Source: Nocardiopsis eucommiae (GTDB lineage Bacteria > Actinomycetota > Actinomycetes > Streptosporangiales > Streptosporangiaceae). From it: DNA of 64,000 nt. The translations under genes and the position numbers were made by a program. Each line of letters opens with the position of its first letter. Within the stretch, counting starts at the first letter, position 1. The notes beneath the pieces were generated by a model. The model saw nothing but the letters and a program-made list of their open reading frames with translations. It was not told the DNA's origin and did no database searches. Positions 50,867-60,917 of the stretch are shown here, piece after piece. Location: NCBI GenBank assembly GCA_018388625.1, contig CP074402.1, positions 1,550,001 through 1,614,000 on the forward strand. The letters run 5' to 3'.

Positions 50867-52072
50867 TCAGCCGTCGAGGACCGAGGCGTAGCGTTCCAGC
50901 GCGAACTCCCCGCCCACCGCGTCCACGGGCGGGCGGATGCCGAGGCGCCCCATCAGCCGGGTACCCCGGGCCAGGGCCAATTCGGCGCGCTCCCGGATCC
51001 ACGTCTCGTAGCGCCCCGCCTCCGGGGCCACGCTGTCCACCACGTACGGAGCCACGGTCTGGGCCTCGCGCACGGAGTGCCGCAGTGCCGCCTCGTAGGA
51101 GAAGTAGGCTCGACCGTGGTCGCCCTCCGTGAACACCAGTTCGCCCGCCAGCGCCAGGGCGCCCATCAGCGCGATCGTCGGACCCTGTCCGCTCAGCTGG
51201 TCGGGAGCGCACGCCGCGTCACCCACCAGCACCACGCGACCGTGCTCCCACACGTCCATACGCACCTGGGTGGACGGCGCCACGCGCAGGTCGGCCTCGC
51301 GCGCGGCGCGCAGCAGCCGGGGCATCTCCCAGCCGTCCCGGCCGAAGGCCTCCTCCACCCAGCGTCGCCGGGCCTCCTGGTCCAGGGAGTCCGCGTCGAC
51401 CGGGAAGCGCTCGCGCACCACCAGGGTCACCGAAGCGCGGTCGCCGCCGGGCAGGGTCGTGACCAGGCAGCCCCGGTGCGGCCACACGTGCCAGGCCGTG
51501 GCGTTGTCGGTGCCGAGGACGTTGTCGGTCTCGAAGGTCGCCGTGTTGGTGCCGAGGTAGCGCAGGCGCTTCTCGTCCGGGCCGGGGAAGGCGAGCCCCC
51601 GCACGGGTGAGTACGGGCCGTCCGCGCCCACGACCAGGTCGAATCTGCGTGCGGGAGCGTGCGCGAAGGTGACGTCGACGCCGTCCGCGTCCTGCTTCAG
51701 CGCGGTGATCCCGTCGCCGGGAAGGTACTCGACCCGGCCCTCGTCCTCCCGCAGGGCGCCGACCAGGTCCTCGTGTCGGACGACCAGGGTCCCGGGGTCC
51801 CCGGGCACGCAGGTGGGTTCCCGGCGTCCGCTGACGTGGGTGCGGACCTCGGTCACGGGTGAGCCGAGGGCGCGGACCCTCTCGCCCGCGCCCATCCGGT
51901 CCAGGAGGGCCATCCCCTGGCGGGAGACCTCGGCGGGACAGGCCTCCGGGCGCGGCCCCGGAGCGACGTCCACCACCGTGGGTCGGAAGCCCCGCTGGGC
52001 CAACCAGGTGGCCAGCGCGCTTCCGGCCACGCCGCCCCCGGAGACGAGGATGTTCCTGTTGCTGATCGGCAC
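50867..52072 (-). CDS. FAD-dependent monooxygenase (p-hydroxybenzoate hydroxylase fold)
   Basis: An intact 401-residue group A flavoprotein monooxygenase. ILVSGGGVAGSALATWLAQR is the FAD-binding dinucleotide fold, FDLVVGADGPYSPVRGLAFP the D-G motif that touches both FAD and NAD(P)H, and HGRVVLVGDAACAPDQLSGQ the second FAD-binding G-D motif. Such enzymes hydroxylate aromatic or polyketide-like substrates, or inactivate antibiotics such as rifamycins and tetracyclines. A palindrome typical of TetR operators lies about 85 bp upstream, though no TetR gene is adjacent. The substrate is unknown. Confidence 0.85.
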   Translation of the reverse strand: MPISNRNILVSGGGVAGSALATWLAQRGFRPTVVDVAPGPRPEACPAEVSRQGMALLDRMGAGERVRALGSPVTEVRTHVSGRREPTCVPGDPGTLVVRHEDLVGALREDEGRVEYLPGDGITALKQDADGVDVTFAHAPARRFDLVVGADGPYSPVRGLAFPGPDEKRLRYLGTNTATFETDNVLGTDNATAWHVWPHRGCLVTTLPGGDRASVTLVVRERFPVDADSLDQEARRRWVEEAFGRDGWEMPRLLRAAREADLRVAPSTQVRMDVWEHGRVVLVGDAACAPDQLSGQGPTIALMGALALAGELVFTEGDHGRAYFSYEAALRHSVREAQTVAPYVVDSVAPEAGRYETWIRERAELALARGTRLMGRLGIRPPVDAVGGEFALERYASVLDG

Positions 52073-52156
52073 GTGGACCTCCGTGTGCGCTCGGATGGTG
52101 GTTCTCCCCGCCCGGAGGAGCCGGCGGAGGGCCGTCGGGACGCCCTCGGGTGTACT

Positions 52157-52174
52157 GTACCGTCCGGTTGGTAC
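52157..52174. promoter_or_regulatory. TetR-type operator upstream of the FAD monooxygenase
   Basis: GTACCGTCCGGTTGGTAC has outer arms GTACC/GGTAC and a central CCGG. On the minus strand a TTGTGT lies at the operator edge with GTACAC 17 bp later, so the operator may cover a promoter for the gene starting at 52072. Confidence 0.5.
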
Positions 52175-52203
52175 ACAACGGCGGGACGTCGGGTGCGGTG
52201 GCG

Positions 52204-53064
52204 TCAGGGAGATCCGCGACGCGCGGTGTGTCCGTCCGCCAGCGCGCGCAGGACCTCCGAGCAGCCCAACCCCACGGTCAGGGTGGCGGCGTCGTCGGCG
52301 CGCGTGGGCCCCCGGTTGAGGATGACCACCGGGTGGTCCTGCCCCACGGCGCGCTTCACGAACCGGCGACCGGAGAAGACCGTGAGCGACGAGCCCACGA
52401 CCAGGAGTCCGGCGGCTCCGTCGACCATCGCGTAGGCCTCCTCCACCCGTGGCCGGGGCACGTTCTCACCGAAGTACACGATGTCCGGCTTGAGGACGCC
52501 GCCGCAGTCGGAGCAGTCGGCGACCCGGAAGTGCGCGGTGGAGGCCAGCACCGCGTCGGCGTCCGGGGCCACCTCGACGTCGGCCACCTCCTCCGCGAAG
52601 CCCGGGTTGAGGTCGGTGAGCCGCACGGCCAGCTCGGCGCGGCCGGTCACGGCCCGGCAGCCCAGACAGACCACACGGTCGTAGCGGCCGTGCAGGTCGA
52701 TGACGTTCCGGCTGCCCGCCGCGTCGTGCAGGGTGTCCACGTTCTGGGTGATCACCCCGGACACGAGCCCGGCGCGTTCGAGCTCGGCCAGGGCACGGTG
52801 GCCGTCGTTGGGGGCGGTGGCCGCCACGTGACGCCAGCCCACGTGGTTACGCGCCCAGTAGTGGCGCCGGAAGGCCGCGTCCCCGACGAACTCCTGGTAG
52901 GTCATGGGCCTGCGCGGCGGTGAGTCCGGGCCCCGGTAGTCGGGGATGCCCGAGTCCGTCGAGATCCCCGCGCCGGTCAGCACGACCACCGGCCCCGCGC
53001 CGAGGACGTCGCGTACACGGTGGGCGGCCTCGGTCGCCCCGGTGGGGTGGAACGTGTTCGTCAC
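52204..53064 (-). CDS. NAD-dependent protein deacylase (sirtuin, Sir2 family)
   Basis: An intact 286-residue sirtuin. The NAD pocket is [20 protein letters not shown], followed by [20 protein letters not shown] and the catalytic histidine in [10 protein letters not shown]. Two cysteine pairs (C-L-G-C and C-S-D-C) form the structural zinc site. [18 protein letters not shown] is the ribose-binding segment. It removes acetyl or other acyl groups from lysines at the cost of NAD. It could reverse the PatA-like enzyme at 4.1 kb, though the genes are 48 kb apart. It starts with the GTG at 53064. Confidence 0.92.
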   Translation of the reverse strand: MTNTFHPTGATEAAHRVRDVLGAGPVVVLTGAGISTDSGIPDYRGPDSPPRRPMTYQEFVGDAAFRRHYWARNHVGWRHVAATAPNDGHRALAELERAGLVSGVITQNVDTLHDAAGSRNVIDLHGRYDRVVCLGCRAVTGRAELAVRLTDLNPGFAEEVADVEVAPDADAVLASTAHFRVADCSDCGGVLKPDIVYFGENVPRPRVEEAYAMVDGAAGLLVVGSSLTVFSGRRFVKRAVGQDHPVVILNRGPTRADDAATLTVGLGCSEVLRALADGHTARRGSP

Positions 53065-53103
53065 CCTTCGAGGATAGGTCGTGCCTCGCCGACGCCTCGG
53101 TCG

Positions 53104-53134
53104 CCGGGGGCGGGGCCGGTGGGGCCGCCCCCGG
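53104..53134 (-). terminator. Hairpin terminator after the PIG-L deacetylase gene
   Basis: A perfect 10-bp G/C inverted repeat (arms 53104-53113 and 53125-53134) with an 11-nt loop lies just past the stop of the gene at 53140 and before the sirtuin start. Confidence 0.65.
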
Positions 53135-53139
53135 ACGCG

Positions 53140-53853
53140 TCAGACGGTGCGCACGACCCGGAAGACCTCGGCCAGGCGCCCCTCGGGCAGCCCGGCCTCC
53201 GCGGCGTTGACGCCCATCCACTGGCGCAGCATGGGCTCCAGTTCGGCGATGTCACCGATCTGGCTCTCGTGCGCTGCCAGCGCCGCCACCTTGCGCTCGA
53301 AGACGTCGGTGATGTCCGAGTGGGTGTGTGGCGCCGGGCCGCCGACCACCCACACCTCGGGGACGGTCCACGGGGCCAGGGCCTCCTCGTGGAGGAGCTC
53401 GCGGTGCGCGTGCGGGTTGCGGGAGTCGGGGAAGACCGCGTCGAACGCGGCCGCGCCGGTGGCCCTGTGGTCGGGGTGGCTGGCGGCGACGCTGTCCCAG
53501 TCACGTTCGGGGTTGGGGATGACCATGCGTTCGGGGCGGACCTGGCGGATCACCCGCGTGATGTCCCGGCGCAGGTCGAGGGTGGTCTCCACCCTCCCGT
53601 CGGGGTAGCCCAGGAAGCGCACGTCCTTGACCCCGACCTCGGCCGCGGCCCGGCGCTGCTCCTCGCGGCGCATGGCGGCGATCTCCGCGCTCTCCAGCGT
53701 GAGTTCGTCACCGCCCGCCTCACCGTCGGTGACCATCAGGTAGACCACCTCGGCTCCGGCCTCGGTCCACACCGCGACGGTCCCCGCACAGGAGAAGTCG
53801 GCGTCGTCGGGGTGGGCCATCACGACCAGGGCGCGTTCGGGTACGTCAGCCAC
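53140..53853 (-). CDS. PIG-L family deacetylase (LmbE/MshB/Mca-like)
   Basis: An intact 237-residue zinc hydrolase. ALVVMAHPDDADFSCAGTVA holds the A-H-P-D-D zinc motif and SVAASHPDHRATGAAAFDAV the third zinc-binding histidine. The family removes acetyl groups from N-acetylglucosamine derivatives or cleaves mycothiol conjugates. In an actinomycete, mycothiol metabolism or detoxification (Mca-like) is likely, but MshB and Mca are usually longer, near 290 residues, so this is probably a paralog. It is cytoplasmic. Confidence 0.85.
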   Translation of the reverse strand: MADVPERALVVMAHPDDADFSCAGTVAVWTEAGAEVVYLMVTDGEAGGDELTLESAEIAAMRREEQRRAAAEVGVKDVRFLGYPDGRVETTLDLRRDITRVIRQVRPERMVIPNPERDWDSVAASHPDHRATGAAAFDAVFPDSRNPHAHRELLHEEALAPWTVPEVWVVGGPAPHTHSDITDVFERKVAALAAHESQIGDIAELEPMLRQWMGVNAAEAGLPEGRLAEVFRVVRTV

Positions 53854-54090
53854 GGGGTTCCTTTCGTCGCGGGACGCCCCGCGTGATCGAGTCGGTCTTC
53901 ATCGTACGAAACCGCCACAGAGGACCACCCCGGGGCGCGGGCGGGGCAGGGCGTGCGCGCGACCGCGCCGTACCTGTCGGTCTCCGGCGGGCCGCCCACC
54001 TCCACCGGATCCGGGCGGCCCAACGGGCGGGGCCGACCCCGGCCCCCGGAAGCCCCCGCCACGCGGGAGTTCCCGTGTGCCGGACGGCGG

Positions 54091-54113
54091 GTGGCCGCCC
54101 TCGGGGCGGCCAC
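54091..54113 (-). terminator. Hairpin terminator after pyruvate carboxylase
   Basis: A perfect 10-bp stem (arms 54091-54100 and 54104-54113) with a 3-nt loop lies 8 bp past the stop codon at 54122. Confidence 0.75.
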
Positions 54114-54121
54114 CCGGAGTC

Positions 54122-57100
54122 TCACCGGAGGTGGACGATCAGGTCGCCGCCCTCCACGCGCTGGACGCCCTCGACGGCCACCCGCGCCACCACCCCGGCA
54201 CGCGGGGTGGTGATGGAGGCCTCCATCTTCATGGCCTCGATGGTCGCGACGGTGTCCCCGGCGGCGACCTCGTCGCCCACGGCCACGGTCGGGGTGACGA
54301 CCCCGGCGAAGGGAGCCGCGACCTGCGCGGGGTCGTCGCGGTCGGCCTTCTCCGCCTCGGGCGCGTCCGAGGCCAGGGAGCGGTCGCGCACGTGCAGCGG
54401 CCGCAGTTGATCGTTGAGGGTGGTCATGACGGTGCGCATCCCGCGCTCGTCGGCCTCGCTCACCGCCTGGAGCCCGATGAGCAGGCGCACGCCCGGCTCC
54501 AGGTCCACCACGTGCTCCTCGCCCTCGCGCAGACCGTAGAAGAAGTCCCGGCTGTCCAGCACGCTGGTGTCGCCGTAGGCGGCCCGGTGCGCCTCGAACT
54601 CCTTCGTGGGCCCGGCGAACAGGAGCCGGTTCAACGTGGCTCGGGGCTCCTCGTCCAGCCCGGCGCGGTCGACCTCGCTGAGCGGAGTGGTGGGACGGGC
54701 CTCACCACGCCCGCGCAACGCCTTGGTGCGGAACGGCTCGGGCCACTCACCCGGGGGAACCCCCAGCTCACCCCGGAGGAAGCCCACCACCGAGTCGGGC
54801 ACGTCGAACCGGTCCGGGTCCTCCTCGAACTCCTCGGGCGAGACCCCCGCGCCCACCAGGTGCAGAGCCAGGTCGCCGACCACCTTGGAGGAGGGGGTCA
54901 CCTTGACCAGGCGGCCCAGCATGCGGTCGGCGGCGGCGTACACGGCCTCGATGTCCTCGAACCGGTCGCCCAACCCCAGCGCGACCGCCTGGGTGCGCAG
55001 GTTGGACAGCTGGCCGCCGGGGATCTCGTGGTGGTACACGCGGCCGGTCGGTGAGGTCAGGGCCGCCTCGAACGGCGCGTAGACCCTGCGCACCGCCTCC
55101 CAGTACGGCTCCAGTTCGTTCACCGCGTCCAGGGAGAGGCCGGTGGGGGTGTCCGAGTGGTCGAAGGCGGCCACGATCGCGGACAGGGAGGGCTGCGAGG
55201 TGGTGCCCGACATGGACGCGACCGCGCCGTCCACCGCGTCCGCGCCCGCGTTCACCGCCGCCAGGTACGTGGCGAGCTGGCCCCCGCCGTGTCGTGGGTG
55301 TGCACGTGGACCGGCAGGTCGAACTCGCGGCGCAGCGCGCTCACCAGCCGGGAGGCGGCCGGTGCGCGCAGCAGTCCGGCCATGTCCTTGACCGCTAGCA
55401 CGTGCGCGCCGGACTCCACGATCCGCTCGGCCAGCCTCAGGTAGTAGTCCAGCGTGTACAGCTTCTCGGCCGGGTCGGAGAGGTCGGCGGTGTAGCAGAG
55501 CGCGACCTCCGCGAGCCCGGTGCCGGTCTCGCGGACCGCGTCGATGGCCGGGCGCATCTGCTCGACGTCGTTCAGGGCGTCGAAGATCCGGAAGACGTCC
55601 ACGCCGGTGGCGGCGGCCTCCCGCACGAAGGCGTTCGTGACCTCGGTGGGGTACGGGGTGTACCCGACGGTGTTGCGGCCGCGCAGGAGCATCTGGAGGG
55701 CCACGTTGGGCACGGCCTCACGCAGCGCCGCCAGCCGTTCCCACGGGTCCTCGGCCAGGAAGCGCAGGGCCACGTCGTAGGTGGCCCCGCCCCAGCACTC
55801 CAGGGACAGGAGCTCGGGGAGGGTGTGCGCGACGGCGGGCGCGGCCGCCAGGAGGTCCTGGGTGCGCACCCGCGTGGCGAGCAGCGACTGGTGGGCGTCG
55901 CGGAAGGTGGTGTCGGTGACGCCCAGCGTCGCTGACTCGCGCATCCAGCGGGCGAACCCCTCCGGGCCGAGGTCGAGCAGGCGCTGCCGGGACCCGGCGG
56001 GCGGGGCGCCCTCGGGGACGGCGGGAAGCTTGGACGCCGGGTCGATCAGGTGGGGGCGTTCGCCGTGCGGCTTGTTCACCGTGACGTCGGCCAGGTAGGT
56101 GAGCAGGCGGGTGCCCCGGTCGGCGGAGGGGCGCGCGGTCAGCAGCTGGGGGCGCTCCTCGATGAACGAGGTGGTGGCCCGGCCCTGTCGGAAGTCCTCG
56201 TCCTCCAGCACGGCCTGGAGGAAGGGGATGTTGGTGGAGATGCCCCGGATCCGGAACTCGGCCACCGCGCGCTGGGCGCGGCTCACCGCCGTGGCGAAGT
56301 CGCGGCCCCGGCAGGTGAGCTTGACCAGGAGCGAGTCGAAGTACGCGCTGACCTCCGACCCCGCCGCCGCGGTCCCGCCGTCCAGACGGATGCCCGAGCC
56401 GCCGGGGGACCGGTAGGCGCTGATGGTCCCGGTGTCCGGCCGGAACCCGTTGGCGGGGTCCTCGGTGGTGATGCGGCACTGGAGCGCGGCGCCGTGCAGG
56501 ACGATCGCGTCCTGGGACAGGCCCAGCTCCGCGAGGGTCTCACCGGAGGCGATCCGGATCTGGGACTGCACGAGGTCCACGTCGGTGACCTCCTCGGTCA
56601 CCGTGTGCTCGACCTGGATGCGCGGGTTGAGCTCGATGAACACGTGTCGGCCGTCCCGGCCCACCAGGAACTCGACCGTGCCCGCGTTGCGGTAGCCCAG
56701 TTCCCGCGCGAGCAGCACCGCGTCCCGGCACATGCGCTCGCGCAGTTCCGGGTCGAGGTTGGGGGCGGGAGCCAGCTCGACGACCTTCTGGTGGCGGCGC
56801 TGGACCGAGCAGTCGCGTTCGTAGAGGTGGATCACGTCCTCGCCGTCGGAGAGGATCTGCACCTCGATGTGGCGCGGGTCCACCACGGCGCGCTCCAGGA
56901 ACACCGTGGGGTCGCCGAAGGCGGTCTCGGCCTCGCGCATGGCCGCCTCGATGGACTCACGCAGGGCGCCGGGAGCGTCCACCCGGCGCATGCCCCGGCC
57001 GCCGCCACCGGCCACGGCCTTGACGAAGACCGGGAAGCCGATCTCCTCGGCGGCGGTGACCAGGCCGTCGACGTCGGTGGAGGGCGCGGTGGAGTCCAGG

Positions 57101-57492
57101 ACGGGGATGCCGGCCCGCTTGGCGGCGGCGATGGCGGTCGCCTTGTTCCCGGTCAGTTCCAGGACCTCGGCGGGCGGACCGACGAAGGTGATGCCCGCCT
57201 CGGCGCAGGCCCGGGCCAGGGCGGGGTTCTCGGACAGGAACCCGTAGCCGGGGTAGACGGCGTCGGCGCCCGCCTCCCGTGCCGCGCGGACGATCTCGTC
57301 CACGGACAGGTAGGCGCGGACGGGGTGCCCGGGCTCACCGATCTGGTAGGCCTCGTCGGCCTTGAGCCGGTGCAGTGAGTGGCGGTCCTCGTGGGGGAAG
57401 ACCGCGACGGTGCGGGCCCCCAGTTCGTGCCCCGCGCGCAGGGCGCGGATGGCGATCTCACCTCGGTTGGCCACCAGTATCTTCTCGAACAT
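54122..57492 (-). CDS. pyc: Pyruvate carboxylase (one apparent frameshift)
   Basis: A biotin enzyme of 1123 residues, the normal length, that converts pyruvate to oxaloacetate. Domains in order are biotin carboxylase (MFEKILVANRGEIAIRALRA, AVAGGGGRGMRRVDAPGALR, FIELNPRIQVEHTVTEEVTD), carboxyltransferase (SLECWGGATYDVALRFLAED, VHTHDTAGGQ, with the carboxylated-lysine region near VLAVKDMAGL), allosteric linker, and C-terminal biotin carrier with the biotin lysine in VATIEAMKMEASI. One base is missing near 55287. The start is the ATG at 57492. It replenishes the TCA cycle. It is monocistronic with its own terminator. Confidence 0.95.
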
Positions 57493-57668
57493 GCCGGATG
57501 CCTCCTGGACTCCGTGACGCGGTACCGGCACGGGCCGGCGCCGTCGCCGGTGTTGCCGGTACTCCGGGTGCTGCCGGTGGCCGCGCAGGGCGCCACTCCA
57601 GGGAAGCGGTGCCCAGGCAGGGCCACGGGAACCCTAACGAGCGGCGCGGAGTGGGGCGCCGGTCGGGG

Positions 57669-58364
57669 TTACCCGTGGGTAGGTTCGTTCTGCGCTGGGG
57701 TGTTTCGTATGATCTGCGCATTTCGGGACCTTGGGTCCTCGTTCCTCCGGGGTCCCTCCGGTGTCGGCTGGCCCAGCAGCTCGACGGTGGCCTCGACCGC
57801 CGCGCGGTGTCCATCCAGGGAGGCGGCCTCGGGCAGTCGCGCGCAGCCGATCCAGAGTCCGTCGATGATCACCAGGAGCATCTCGGTGGCGGCTTCGAGG
57901 TCCGTGCCGGGCGCGAGGGCGCCCTGGCTCCGCGCGTACTCAAGGAGCCGCAGGAAGCTCGCGCGGGTCTCCTCGGTCAGGGCCTCGAGGGTGTCCGCGA
58001 ACACCGGGTCCACGGCGGCGCGGGCGTAGTAGGCCGACCAGATGCGGGCCTGGGCCAGCTTCCGTCCGTCGGTGGGCAGCAGCTCCAGCAGCACCTGACG
58101 CAGGGCCGCCGAGAAGTCCAGCCCTCCCGGCCCGATCCGTAATCGCCCGAAGCGTTCGGTGACCTCGTCCACGGTCGCTCGGAGGGCGAAGCGGAGCAGC
58201 CTGTCCTTGGAGTCGAACTCCCGCTGGACGGCGCCCGCCGAGAGGCCCGCCTCCGCGGCGACGGTCCGGACGCTGACGCCCTCCAGGCCCTCGCGCGCGG
58301 CTATCCGGTGTAGGGCCTCGGCGATCTCGCGTCGCCGGCCCTCCCTGTCCACATTCTTCGGCAC
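57669..58364 (-). CDS. TetR-family transcriptional regulator
   Basis: An intact 231-residue regulator. GRRREIAEALHRIAAREGLE followed by GVSVRTVAAEAGLSAGAVQR and EFDSKDRLLRFALRATVDEV is the TetR helix-turn-helix. The C-terminal ligand domain includes a TetR_C_6-like helix set (FLRLLEYARSQGALAPGTDL). The start is probably the GTG at 58364 (VPKNVDREGRR); an upstream start at 58391 would lie within the operator region. Interlocking palindromes directly upstream are likely its autoregulatory site and also cover the divergent esterase promoter. Confidence 0.88.
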   Translation of the reverse strand: MPKNVDREGRRREIAEALHRIAAREGLEGVSVRTVAAEAGLSAGAVQREFDSKDRLLRFALRATVDEVTERFGRLRIGPGGLDFSAALRQVLLELLPTDGRKLAQARIWSAYYARAAVDPVFADTLEALTEETRASFLRLLEYARSQGALAPGTDLEAATEMLLVIIDGLWIGCARLPEAASLDGHRAAVEATVELLGQPTPEGPRRNEDPRSRNAQIIRNTPAQNEPTHG

Positions 58365-58395
58365 GGACGCATTCTGGCACAGGGCCCGCAAGAAT

Positions 58396-58422
58396 GATAC
58401 GCTCGTATCGATACGTACGTAT
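58396..58422. promoter_or_regulatory. Interlocked TetR operators between tetR and esterase genes
   Basis: Three overlapping dyads occur in 27 bp: GATACG/CGTATC at 58396-58409, the perfect 12-bp CGTATCGATACG at 58404-58415, and the perfect 12-bp ATACGTACGTAT at 58411-58422. The spacing allows two TetR dimers to bind side by side, covering both divergent promoters. Confidence 0.7.
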
Positions 58423-58437
58423 TAAGGTTGTGCGCGC

Positions 58438-59624
58438 TTGCTCGAAGATGCCCCCGCCCGCTCGCGGCTCCTGCTCGCCGGCTCGGCCCTGCTGTGCCTG
58501 ACCACCCTGGCCGGGGTCGGTCTCGTCCTCCTGCCGCCCGTGTCCCTGGCGATGTGGCAGGCCGCGCTGGTCGCGCTGGAGTTCTCCGCCGTGTTCGCCC
58601 TGGTCTCCCTGTGCGGCGTGGTGCTGGCACTGTGGGCCAGGCGTTCCCGGGGCGGCCGCGGCGCGCTCCTGCTGGCGCTGGTGAACGTGCTCCTGCTGGT
58701 CCTGGCCCTGGTTCCCTCGGTGTCCGTCTGGCGGACGGCCCGCGCCGAGGGCGTGCGGCTGGACCCGTTCCAGTACGCGGCCGGGTTCGCCACGACGGCC
58801 GACCGCGAACCGGTCACGCTGGAGTACGCCAGCCCCGGGGAGACCCGCTGGAGCTCGACGTGTGGCGACCCGAGGGCGGGGTCCCCGAGGACGCCCGGCT
58901 CCCGGTGGTGGTCAACGTGCACGGAGGCGCGGAGGACCTGCCGCAGAGCCTGCTGCCCCGCTGGGACACCTGGCTCGCGGACAGCGGGGGCGAGCGGGTG
59001 GTGTTCGACGTGGACTACCGGTACTTCCCGGACGGCGACTGGTCGGCCTCGCTGGCCGACGTGCGCTGCGCCCTGGGCTGGGTGCACGAGAACGCCGCCG
59101 ACTACGGCGGCGACCCCGCGCGGATCGCGCTCAACGGCCAGTCGGCGGGCGGGCTCCTGGTCCTGCTGGCCGCGCACGCGGACGGCCCCGAACCCAGTTG
59201 TGACACCGAGGTTCCGGAGGTGGACGCGGTCGTGGCGTGGTACTCGGCCACCGACGGCACCGACGAGGCCCCGCCGGTCCCCTGGCGGCAGCGGCGGTCC
59301 CCGGTGGGGGACGACCTGCTGGAGTCGAGTGAGCGCATGGTCGGCGGCCCACCGGAGGAGTATCCGGAGGAGTACGAGGCGATGTCGCCCCTTCTCCAGG
59401 TGGACGAGGACGGTCCCCCGACTCTGCTGATCACGGCGGGCCACGACTTCTTTCTCGGCACCGAGGACAACGACCGCATGGCCGACCGCCTCGCGTCGGT
59501 CGGAGTTCCCCACCACCACGTGGAACTGCCGTGGACCGAGCACATGTTCGACCTGAACTGGGGTGGATTCTCCAGTCAGGTCGCGCGGCAGAGTATTGAC
59601 GACTTCCTCGGCGACCATTTGTAG
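58438..59624 (+). CDS. Membrane-anchored alpha/beta hydrolase (esterase/lipase), one apparent frameshift
   Basis: A 395-residue protein. The first 110 residues hold three hydrophobic helices (RLLLAGSALLCLTTLAGVGL and two more), then an alpha/beta hydrolase domain. VVVNVHGGAEDLPQSLLPRW holds the oxyanion H-G-G. IALNGQSAGGLLVLLAAHAD has the nucleophile serine in G-Q-S-A-G-G, and the acid and base lie in LLITAGHDFFLGTEDN and LPWTEHMFDLNW. This is the hormone-sensitive-lipase-like branch, probably facing outward. One base is missing near 58845. The start is the TTG at 58438, preceded by AAGG; it is weak and uncertain. It is divergent from TetR, which likely represses it. Confidence 0.78.
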
Positions 59625-60192
59625 GTCCCGTATTCCCAGGGCCGACGGACCCGGTGCGTGATATCCGCATCACGGTGAGTCGGCCTTCTTTCGCGTTTTC
59701 TGCGGTTCCCGATTCGACACATGGTCCGGGATTCAACTTAAAGGAGTCCTAAGAGTCGGTATCAGGATCGTGTCCTCATTGTTCTGGTCCCCTGATTTCA
59801 CCCTCCGGGAGTGCCTCCAGAAGAGGCTTGGCGTGCAGAAGCGCCTACTGGCAGTGATTCCCGGCGTCCCGGCGGGTTCCGTGCGCAGCGGGGAAAACGT
59901 CTGGGGCGGAACCCCATTTCCGCCGGTGAAGCGCGCCCAACCTGCCCGTGGGTCGGCTTGCGGCAAAGGTGAAACCATTGTTCTGGCCGGTACCCGGTCC
60001 CTTTCCGGGGGTGGTCGATCGGGTCGGATCATTTCGGTTCGGAAATCCTTGGGGAGTGTTGACAAGGTGCATTGCCTCTGCTTCGATTTGGCTCGCAAGT
60101 CTTGATCAACTGTGAAACTGATCGAGTGGGCGGTCCAGGCGCGTGGGACACCACTGGTCGGTGGTGGACTCGTGACATCAGTAAGGGAACTC
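59625..60192. other. Lower-GC intergenic region upstream of the ABC exporter
   Basis: This 568-bp stretch is visibly poorer in G and C than all the surrounding genes. It holds no gene I trust; an open frame at 59770-60105 lacks a family and a good ribosome binding site. Structure includes a hairpin GGCGGAA/TTCCGCC (59905-59924). A promoter-like TTGACA at about 60059, followed 17 bp later by TTCGAT, reads toward the ABC gene. The composition and length suggest a complex control region, a small RNA, or a remnant of transferred DNA. Confidence 0.45.
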
Positions 60193-60917
60193 GTGACCAA
60201 CCCAGTCGTGCGCTTGAAAGACATAACAAAGACATACGGTGACGGCCGGATTGCGGTTCCGGTGCTGCGCGGTGTTTCCCTGGACGTCGCTGAGGGCGAA
60301 TGGGTCTCGGTGATGGGGCCCTCCGGGTGCGGCAAGTCGACCCTGCTGAACTGCGCCTCCGGCCTGGACCGGATCGACGGGGGCAGCGTGCTCGTCGAGG
60401 GTGAGGACATCCACTCCATGTCCGAGCGCAGGCGCACGGCGTGGCGCGCCCGCCGGACCGGCTTCGTCTTCCAGGGCTACAACCTCATCCCCGTCCTCTC
60501 AGCCGTGGAGAACGTGGAGATGCCCCTCCTCCTGGGCGGGGTCCGGCCGAGGAGGCCCGCCGCAAGGCGGTCTCGGCGCTCACCCGCGTGGGGTTGGGTG
60601 AACGCGCCGACCACGTCCCCGCCCAACTGAGCGGCGGCCAACAGCAGCGGGTCGCGATCGCCCGCGGCATCGTGCACGCCCCCGCCATCGTCTGGGCGGA
60701 CGAGCCCACCGGGGCCCTGGACTCCGCCTCCACCGAGGAGGTGCTGACGCTGCTCCGGGAGCTCCACGCCGACGGCCTCACCCTGATCATGGTCACGCAC
60801 GACCCCGACGTGGCCGCCTACGGCGACCGCGAGGTCCACATGCTCGACGGCCTCGTGGACCGGGTCGAGGACCACACCACGCGGACCGCCGACGCCGCCG
60901 CCGGGGGCGACCAGTAG
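60193..60917 (+). CDS. ABC transporter ATP-binding protein (MacB/LolD type), one apparent frameshift
   Basis: A 241-residue ATPase. Walker A is VMGPSGCGKSTLLNCASGLD, the signature is AQLSGGQQQRVAIARGIVHA, and Walker B with the catalytic glutamate is AIVWADEPTGALDSAS; the switch histidine is in LTLIMVTHDPDVAAYG. The layout and length fit the LolD/MacB/FtsE group, which drives lipoprotein or peptide export with FtsX-type permeases. One base is missing near 60545. I start it at the GTG at 60193 with an AAGGGA ribosome binding site (TNPVVRLKDITKTYGD). The next gene is the partner permease. Confidence 0.88.

Noticed and set aside
59770..60105. A 111-codon open frame in the lower-GC region
   Set aside because: There is no good ribosome binding site, no family resemblance and no typical third-position GC pattern. 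I describe the region as regulatory or unknown instead.
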